Assembly: GCA_009776995.1 (NCBI GenBank)
Contig: WRMR01000151.1
Coordinates: 1 to 9,871 of the forward strand
Direction: 5' to 3'
DNA: 9,871 nucleotides
From: Planctomycetaceae bacterium
GTDB lineage: Bacteria; Planctomycetota; Planctomycetia; Pirellulales; Thermoguttaceae
Shown here piece after piece: positions 6,101 to 9,871 of the stretch; the stretch's first letter is position 1, and the number at the start of each line of letters is the position of its first letter. The notes below the pieces were generated by a model, which saw only the letters and a list, made by a program, of their open reading frames with translations, searched no databases and was not told where the DNA came from. Made by a program: the position numbers and the translations under genes.

Positions 6101-7323
6101 TGGCGAATGCGGAGATTCATAATGCTTGGAATCGTGGAACAGAGATATTCGGTTTGGGTCCCCAACCGGATTCGATGCTTGTTCATTGGGCAACTGGCTC
6201 TGGTGTTTTGACCAAGGTCGTTGTAAATCGGGTGAATTGTAACGAACCTTATCACCCCTATCCGCAGCCACAATTTCTCCCACAGTATGGCTATAGAGTT
6301 TATGGCGTTGATTTTGACGATAGGGATTACAGGTCGGCTATTGTCGGCCATCCGTTCATATTAAAAGATGGAATGAAGACCAGTCAAATTATCGAATTCT
6401 CCGACGCCATTGTCGGCAACGAACGCTGGGTCTATTTCAACCCGCGGCAGGTTGGCACGAACGCGTTGCCGATTATGCCGGTGGCCAAATCGTTTGAACG
6501 GGCTGGCGACAACCAGTTCAAGCTGGTGGTCGATTGGAACGTGTTCCGTTCGCTCAGGGAACGTCAGGCCGCGCTGCGCGACGTCAGAAATTATCACTGG
6601 TTTTTGCACCTCGAACCGCCGCAAATGGCATGGTATGAGCGTCCGCAATTGACGAGCATCGGCGGCGGGTTGCCGGAAGTGCCCGTGACCGAGTGGGAAT
6701 CGAACCAAACGCAGGATTTCGGCACAATCACCGTGCCTGACGAACTGGCAAGCGGCACGTACAACGTGCTGATCGGCCTGTGGGACCCTGACGGCAACCG
6801 GCAACCACGAGCAAGACTGCTCGGTCCCGGCCCGGACAGTTCGCGCATTTTGCTCGGCAAGCTGAAACTCGAAAAACGCAACGGCCGGGTGACAAGACTC
6901 GACTTTATCCCTGAAACGGAAGACGCCCCCGAACTTTTTGAGCGGCTGTTACCCGCGAAAAAAGAAGTGCTCGAAGCGATTGTCGCACCGGGAGCAATGC
7001 GTTCGGATCAGGTCTTGCCGATTCCGCTACGAGCCAGTGGCGGTGTACTATTGCGTTACCCGAAAGATGCTTTGGAACGCGAAATTTTTGAAATGACACT
7101 CACACCATTGCCCGAAGAACCGGCAACAACAGTTGTGGTCGTTCTGGACGGAACGAGCAACAGTCTGGTGCCGAATGTCAAAAACCTCAAATGCGAATCG
7201 CTGACCGCCGTTGACCGCACCGGACAAAAACTGCGTGACGTGCCGTTCACCCTCGCAAACGACGAACTGCGCTTCGATACCACCGCCGGCGAATTTGCCT
7301 ACAAAATCGTCGTGCGGAAGTGA
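3199..7323 (+). CDS. Very large secreted TIM-barrel protein, putative glycoside hydrolase
   Basis: This 1374-residue protein has a clear signal peptide (hydrophobic core LVVAALLFF; likely cleavage after Ala28 in SGATA), so it should be exported. After it come a beta-sandwich region (about 29-150) and a galactose-binding-like jelly roll (about 230-390, with SDGVTFAVWV). A beta-rich region (about 420-650) precedes a probable TIM barrel (about 660-960). C-terminal beta domains follow; one holds a segment GTYNVLIGLWDPDG typical of sandwich modules. In the barrel, Asp808 (YFVDVF) and Glu855 (ISEAGSD) are placed like the nucleophile and acid/base of GH101-like enzymes; these roles are inferred. The protein resembles uncharacterised DUF5696/GH101-like planctomycete proteins from memory. 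The substrate is unknown. Two repeat-derived peptides lie near residues 202-230 and 288-306, both likely in surface loops. Two stretches (about 4480-4800 and 6100-6410) are less GC-rich and use AGG, AGA and ATA codons rare elsewhere in the gene. Confidence 0.75.
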   Translation: MHGNFAFWSRHTLVVAALLFFSSSGATAYICDKDTIGPLSVTIEKIETVTALNTPQDVKAVFNNDSDAAVAVSLSARSMEQVTVSSAEKTLNVPAKGTAETTLQFQCGNGTYNAHYPIHVFAEFEWEGAKHVLHPVQVFATDFGAAGLTRKPVGKSRDGREIFTGETITDATQLPLLVLPNAGGIALTETDAYRVTWQRDGFQASDFRLQEQTSEAQTESRSPNHEARSLPIGWQGNDERSRMHFSKVQMTRGGVNRKSLSIHPPYQGGPGTMFTEYLVQLPDATPTDQSSDGNNQSRDGDGAVIPITFSSYLAIRDVVPPEPESDGVTFAVWVGDEKIGEKHCASKTWEPFEVDLSQFAGQTVLLRLQSDPGPRRDTTCDSAFWGTPLLRVGEAPKLLTAEEKAELFAENLKALQTGQSNNNLRTVVYDLEGDMRAAVTSGNCGFIDGVIGIGNKDNFVQYDGLRVEIEGQPLGTEQSALAYNVCREMIRSQRMIMSSDRGPVRQQFYQEVVNGGKKLTMTYHVIVQSPAIKLYVDCDDPLAITKIEFGPATRHANRVYFGHGYCITEPERFEVTNGGHSLSTSHVGFDFDNGISLLMATTTPPDRFIVDPASKIYTLSVCPGTTMTLLPGTSGAMDCAIRYRPLYDKQPSAGVAKKAGRFVFDVWGGRYGEHLKKIQEQIDYGVTDSLFVNHNWQRWGYDNRLPDIWPPNPRYGTLEKMQELLELCKKHDILYGLHDNYIDIYPDAEDFSFGAVSFHENGQPRKAWNNYGIDAQSYQFRPDRFMPFLERNFNMMMPQLPQTAYFVDVFASINLHEFWDRDGNKHGRAEMLANWCKAFDVIRERLGNDYPTISEAGSDFLIGHLDGADCQFLTLSDEPGDFKITIRCKHWARVPWFDAVNHTRFSLHGVGYDSRYAAHRGMDLHGYMSDDYMSSEVLTGHALQVGWGNIGRDSVRKYWLLQPVARNLANAEIHNAWNRGTEIFGLGPQPDSMLVHWATGSGVLTKVVVNRVNCNEPYHPYPQPQFLPQYGYRVYGVDFDDRDYRSAIVGHPFILKDGMKTSQIIEFSDAIVGNERWVYFNPRQVGTNALPIMPVAKSFERAGDNQFKLVVDWNVFRSLRERQAALRDVRNYHWFLHLEPPQMAWYERPQLTSIGGGLPEVPVTEWESNQTQDFGTITVPDELASGTYNVLIGLWDPDGNRQPRARLLGPGPDSSRILLGKLKLEKRNGRVTRLDFIPETEDAPELFERLLPAKKEVLEAIVAPGAMRSDQVLPIPLRASGGVLLRYPKDALEREIFEMTLTPLPEEPATTVVVVLDGTSNSLVPNVKNLKCESLTAVDRTGQKLRDVPFTLANDELRFDTTAGEFAYKIVVRK
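3801..3885. repeat. Inverted pair of heptamer tandem arrays inside a coding sequence
   Basis: On the left, four 7-mers run in tandem: GTTTCAG, GCTTCAG, ACTTCAG, GCTTCAG (3801-3828). On the right, five 7-mers run from 3851 to 3885: CTGAATC, CCGAAGT, CCGAATC, ACGAAGC, CCGAAGC. The right units are close to the reverse complement of the left ones (GCTTCAG versus CTGAAGC), so the tract is an imperfect inverted pair of arrays. It stays in frame in the large secreted protein and encodes a hydrophilic low-complexity segment of about 28 residues (202-230) rich in Ser, Glu, Gln and Arg, just before a jelly-roll domain. Confidence 0.75.
4062..4115. repeat. One partial and one full copy of repeat element A inside a coding sequence
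   Basis: A partial copy at 4062-4080 (TCAGAGCAGCGACGGTAAC) is followed directly by a full one at 4083-4115. The full copy matches the reverse complement of 54-86 at 32 of 33 positions. The copies are in direct orientation here, unlike the inverted pair at 30-86. They encode residues 288-306 of the secreted protein (DQSSDGNNQSRDGDGAVIP), in a loop between beta strands of the jelly-roll domain (VQLPDATP and ITFSSYLAIRD). Confidence 0.8.
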
Positions 7324-7363
7324 AGGGAGTGCGAAGAGTGAAAAACGAAGAGCGAAAGGTGAT
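7322..7363. repeat. Heptamer-periodic tract at the secreted gene's 3' end
   Basis: Starting at the stop codon, successive 7-mers end in GAA: GTGCGAA, GAGTGAA, AAACGAA, GAGCGAA (7329-7356). The preceding and following 7-mers (GAAGGGA, AGGTGAT) are looser. The tract belongs to the same style of 7-nt periodicity seen at 3801-3885, 8466-8486 and 9373-9393. Confidence 0.55.
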
Positions 7364-7429
7364 ACTGTTGGAAACCTGTCAAGCTCTCCTTGTTTGACAC
7401 GCGAATCCTCGTCTCGTCAGAGGCTACGC

Positions 7430-7708
7430 ATAGTTATTGCGTTGGCCAATGCGGAACTCGCGAAAAAACGGGTTGCCCTGCGTGTCAGCCGCGGTGGACA
7501 TGACGTGCCGGAGGATGTCATCGAACGGCGGTTTCATTTGGGACTGAAGAACTTTTTTGGGCTTTATTCGCCGATTGTCGATAAGTGGACTTTTGCCGAG
7601 AATGCTGAAGACGTGTCATTGAAAATTGCGGAACAGCCATTGAATGAAGAGAAGATCATTCTTGATCGCTTGCAGTTTTCCTATTATCAGGAATTGGTGA
7701 AGTCGTGA
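7430..7708 (+). pseudogene. 5'-truncated remnant of a zeta-toxin-like ATPase/kinase
   Basis: From about 7430 the frame reads IALANAELAKKRVALRV, then RGGHDVPEDVIERRFHLGLKN and a YSPIVDKW segment. These match the C-terminal half of the zeta-toxin family (predicted ABC-type ATPase / UDP-sugar kinase-like toxins), as remembered from that family. The N-terminal half with the P-loop is absent, and the sequence upstream is the heptamer tract and other non-coding DNA rather than toxin. No ATG or GTG opens the remnant; the only candidate is a TTG at 7442 with no ribosome binding site. It should be inactive as a kinase. Its stop overlaps the start of the next gene by GTGA, the coupling expected for a toxin and its partner. 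Confidence 0.7.
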
Positions 7709-8145
7709 CAACAAATATTGATGAAAAAAATAACGATCTTGTCTTTCAGGGAATGAAAGAAGCAATCGACCTCGAAGTGCAACGATTGCGCGACGAAGGC
7801 CGGCCGATCCTCGTATGGCGGGACGGCAAGGTGGTGGATATTCGCCAGGAACTGGAATTGCAGGACACCGGGCGGATGTATTTTCTGCTTGGGGTTGCGT
7901 TTTTGGTTTTCCTTCCCATTTTTTTTGGCTTGATTTATTTCGATACCCAATGGCTGCCGCTTGGCATCGTGAAATCCTTCTCCATGCTCATGGGCGTCAT
8001 GAACGTCGGCATGTTCGGACTCGGTGCCTGGTACGGCGACAAGAACACGCGCAGGAATTGTTTGATTTTCCTGACCGTACTGTTCCCCCTGTTGGCTTGT
8101 TTGATATACTCGTATTTAGTCAATGGATTTTTCGCGGATATGTGA
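7705..8145 (+). CDS. Membrane protein with an N-terminal zeta-toxin-partner-like motif
   Basis: This 146-residue protein starts at a GTG that overlaps the stop of the toxin remnant. Residues 15-52 (including GRPILVWRDGKVVDI) resemble the short proteins of about 60-80 residues commonly encoded beside zeta-like toxins, where a VWRDGKVV motif recurs; this is from memory and should be tested. After it come three hydrophobic segments, about residues 58-79, 91-110 and 118-138, so the protein should sit in the cytoplasmic membrane with the motif domain in the cytoplasm. The usual partner lacks membrane segments, so this looks like a fusion or a domain reused after the toxin decayed. Function otherwise unknown. 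No ribosome binding site is obvious; translational coupling to the upstream frame would explain that. Confidence 0.75.
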   Translation: MTTNIDEKNNDLVFQGMKEAIDLEVQRLRDEGRPILVWRDGKVVDIRQELELQDTGRMYFLLGVAFLVFLPIFFGLIYFDTQWLPLGIVKSFSMLMGVMNVGMFGLGAWYGDKNTRRNCLIFLTVLFPLLACLIYSYLVNGFFADM

Positions 8146-8172
8146 TGATTTCCAAACAATGAGGTTATTGAT

Positions 8173-8469
8173 ATGATAGATGAAGAACAATTAGAACAAC
8201 TGCAACGCAAGGTAAAACAACAGAAACAGCAGATCGTGTGTTTGAGTATCATGGTTGTATGTTCGTTTCTACTGCATTTGTGTTATATCATTTCACGTTG
8301 GGAATCACGAACAGATCGATACGAATTGCACCAAATGAATATGCGGGTTGAACAATTGAAAAAGGATTTTCAAAAAATCGAAGAAGCGATCAAACTCAAA
8401 GTGAAAAATGAACAGCAAGAGAGGCTTGCTGAGGAAACGGAATATGAATCTGACTCCACTCCAAACTAG
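8173..8469 (+). CDS. Small single-span membrane protein with coiled coil
   Basis: This 98-residue protein of unknown family has a charged, Gln-rich N-terminus (1-20), one membrane segment (about 21-41, including VCLSIMVVCSFLLHLCYII) and a long charged helix (about 50-92) with coiled-coil character (MRVEQLKKDFQKIEEAIKLK). The ATG has an ATGAGG ribosome binding site at 8159-8164, 8 nt upstream. It lies 27 nt after the three-segment membrane gene and is probably co-transcribed with it. The two may form a membrane complex; that is inference. Its DNA is clearly more AT-rich than the flanking genes, which suggests recent acquisition or weak codon selection. Confidence 0.7.
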   Translation: MIDEEQLEQLQRKVKQQKQQIVCLSIMVVCSFLLHLCYIISRWESRTDRYELHQMNMRVEQLKKDFQKIEEAIKLKVKNEQQERLAEETEYESDSTPN

Positions 8470-8486
8470 CCACTAGCCACTAAAAA
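8466..8486. repeat. Short heptamer tandem repeat at a gene junction
   Basis: CTAGCCA occurs twice in tandem (8466-8472, 8473-8479), followed by a decayed unit CTAAAAA. It starts within the last codons of the small membrane gene and fills the gap before the iron-sulfur gene, leaving that gene without a visible ribosome binding site. Confidence 0.6.
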
Positions 8487-8492
8487 ATCACC

Positions 8493-9365
8493 ATGCAAGA
8501 AAAACTCAGAGAAACAGCCCGGCAGTTGTTGTCGGAAAAGAAAGTTGATGTTGTCATCGGATACGGCGAAACGGAAACCGGGGCGGTCGGTGCCGTGTTC
8601 ATTCGCGATCCAAACGACGTGAACCAACTGATTTGGGACAACCGCTGCCGCGTGAACCTGACGACCTGCCTGAAACGGAAGGAAGTGCGGGCACTCGGCA
8701 AACCGGCGGTCGTCGTCAAGGGTTGCGACAGCCGGTCGCTCGTGACGCTGCAAATCGAATCGCAGATCAAGCCGGACGATCTTGTCGTGATTGGCATGGC
8801 CTGCGAAGGGATGATTCAGGAAATCCCCGGCAAAGCAACGAGCACCGAAGGGGAGCTTTGCGAAAAATGCAATATCTGCGATGTGCATGTGCCCCTCGGT
8901 TGCGACATGGTGATTGGCGAAGCCGCCAACCCTGCCGTGCCGCGCGAAGAGCGATACAAAATGCTTGAGCAAATCAAGGCCATGCCGCCCGCCGAACGGA
9001 TGAAATACTGGTCAAAACAGTTTGAACACTGTTTCAAGTGTTACGCGTGCCGGCAGTCGTGTCCGCTGTGCTATTGCAACGTGTGCGTCGCCGACAAGAA
9101 CCGTCCGATTGTCATTGAGCCGTCCAGTTCGCTCAAGGGCAATTTCGCATGGCAGATCGTCCGGGCATTTCACCTGGCCGGGCGTTGCAGCGGTTGCGGC
9201 GAGTGCGAACGGGCCTGCCCTGCGGGAATCGAACTGTCCCTGCTGAACCAGACACTGGCCAAAGCCGCTGAAGAACACTTCAACTTCCGCGCCGGCTTCG
9301 ATAAAGACGCCGGACAATTGATCGGTACCTGGTCTGACCAGGATCAGGAGGAGTTTATCCGGTAG
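8493..9365 (+). CDS. FdhB/FrhB-like iron-sulfur electron-transfer protein
   Basis: This 290-residue cytoplasmic protein resembles a family annotated as FdhB/FrhB-like or 4Fe-4S dicluster proteins. They act as electron-transfer subunits with formate dehydrogenase, hydrogenase or heterodisulfide-reductase-like complexes. The N-terminal domain (1-110) contains VVVKGCDSRSLVTLQIESQI and GMACEG. A cysteine cluster follows (Cys123, 126, 129, 137). Two ferredoxin-type motifs come next: Cys180, 183, 186, 190 (with further Cys193, 195, 198) and Cys232, 235, 238, 242 followed by PAGIE. The exact redox partner is not shown: no catalytic subunit or Hdr gene lies in the window. The ATG at 8493 lacks a Shine-Dalgarno sequence and sits after a heptamer tract. 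The next gene is an unrelated PIN toxin, so this gene looks separated from its usual partners. Confidence 0.82.
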   Translation: MQEKLRETARQLLSEKKVDVVIGYGETETGAVGAVFIRDPNDVNQLIWDNRCRVNLTTCLKRKEVRALGKPAVVVKGCDSRSLVTLQIESQIKPDDLVVIGMACEGMIQEIPGKATSTEGELCEKCNICDVHVPLGCDMVIGEAANPAVPREERYKMLEQIKAMPPAERMKYWSKQFEHCFKCYACRQSCPLCYCNVCVADKNRPIVIEPSSSLKGNFAWQIVRAFHLAGRCSGCGECERACPAGIELSLLNQTLAKAAEEHFNFRAGFDKDAGQLIGTWSDQDQEEFIR

Positions 9366-9372
9366 TTGCATG

Positions 9373-9393
9373 TGCAGAGTTCAGAGTGCAGAG
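9373..9393. repeat. Three tandem heptamers between two genes
   Basis: TGCAGAG, TTCAGAG, TGCAGAG (9373-9393) run in exact 7-nt register just after the iron-sulfur gene stop. They fill most of the gap before the PIN gene. The style matches the other heptamer tracts in the window. Confidence 0.65.
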
Positions 9394-9413
9394 TGATGGG
9401 AGTTGAAACAAAT

Positions 9414-9871
9414 ATGCAACGTCCTAAAGTTTATCTGGAATCCGCGACGATCAGTTACCTGACCGCGAGGCCATCGGAAAATTTGGCCAACAAATTCCGA
9501 CAGGAGCGAACCCGGCTGTGGTGGCAATATCGGGGTCGGTATGAACTGTTTGTCTCGGAAACGGTCGTGAACGAAATCCAACGCGGCGATCAGGAAGCGG
9601 CCCGATTGCGATTGGAAATCATTGAGGGAATCCCTGTTTTGCCGCATTCCGATCAGGTGAAATTGTTGGCACGGGTCTTTGTTTCCGCAGGAGCAATGCC
9701 ACCCATTGCAGTTGTCGATGCGTACCACATCATTACTGCTGCCATCCACCAAATGGACTATCTGGTGACCTGGAATCAAAAACATCTTGTCAATCCGGTC
9801 AAACGGCGTCAGATAGAAGAGTTGATTCTCGGTTTTCAGCTCAAACCACCGGTAATCATCACACCGGAACA
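9414..9871 (+). CDS. PIN-domain protein (VapC-like toxin), runs off the right edge
   Basis: The 152 residues visible (MQRPKVYLESATISYLTARP onward) match a family of short PIN-domain proteins annotated as type II toxins, probable RNases. Candidate metal-binding acidic residues are Glu9 (YLES), Glu54 (VVNEI), Asp102 (VVDAYH) and perhaps Asp115 (MDYL). A TWN-KHLVNP segment (119-128) and PPVIITPE near the end fit the family, whose members are about 160-170 residues long, so only a few residues are cut off. The ATG at 9414 has GGGAG at 9398-9402, 11 nt upstream; an in-frame ATG at 9396 is an alternative. No antitoxin gene precedes it: the upstream neighbour is the iron-sulfur protein. An antitoxin could lie beyond the edge, or this may be an orphan. 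Confidence 0.8.
   Translation, partial: MQRPKVYLESATISYLTARPSENLANKFRQERTRLWWQYRGRYELFVSETVVNEIQRGDQEAARLRLEIIEGIPVLPHSDQVKLLARVFVSAGAMPPIAVVDAYHIITAAIHQMDYLVTWNQKHLVNPVKRRQIEELILGFQLKPPVIITPE

Overview
The window looks like chromosomal DNA from an anaerobic or facultative member of the PVC superphylum, most likely Planctomycetota. This is an inference from gene content and style: an ADP-forming acyl-CoA synthetase, a FdhB/FrhB-like iron-sulfur protein, a very large secreted glycosidase-like protein, a BlaI-family repressor, toxin-antitoxin genes, and many short dispersed and heptamer repeats. No rRNA or other taxonomic marker is present, so the placement is tentative.

Layout, left to right. 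Positions 1-215 hold two palindromic repeat elements with a coding-like sliver on the minus strand between them. A BlaI/MecI-type repressor gene follows on the minus strand (216-635). Its own promoter is near-consensus and overlaps a two-site inverted operator (656-702). All later genes are on the plus strand. They are a fused alpha-beta ADP-forming acyl-CoA synthetase (945-3101); a 1374-residue exported TIM-barrel protein resembling glycoside hydrolases (3199-7323); a 5'-truncated remnant of a zeta-toxin-like ATPase (about 7430-7708); an overlapping gene whose N-terminus looks like the small partner of such toxins, fused to three membrane segments (7705-8145); a small membrane coiled-coil protein (8173-8469); a two-domain iron-sulfur protein (8493-9365); and a PIN-domain toxin gene that runs off the right edge (9414-9871).

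The most unusual feature is how repeats sit relative to coding sequence. A 33-nt stretch of the palindromic element at 30-86 recurs with one mismatch inside the large secreted gene, in frame. An inverted pair of heptamer tandem arrays also lies in frame in that gene. A second palindromic element supplies the last residues and stop codon of the repressor. Heptamer-periodic tracts mark three gene boundaries, near 7322, 8466 and 9373. Together these suggest a genome in which short non-coding repeats spread and are tolerated as surface-loop or tail peptides.

Metabolically, the synthetase (ATP from acyl-CoA) and the iron-sulfur protein (formate or hydride electron transfer) fit a fermentative life style in which the secreted protein would help degrade complex glycans. 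They are not obviously one operon, and this link is inference. The toxin-antitoxin remnants mark 7.4-8.5 kb and the right edge as accessory DNA.
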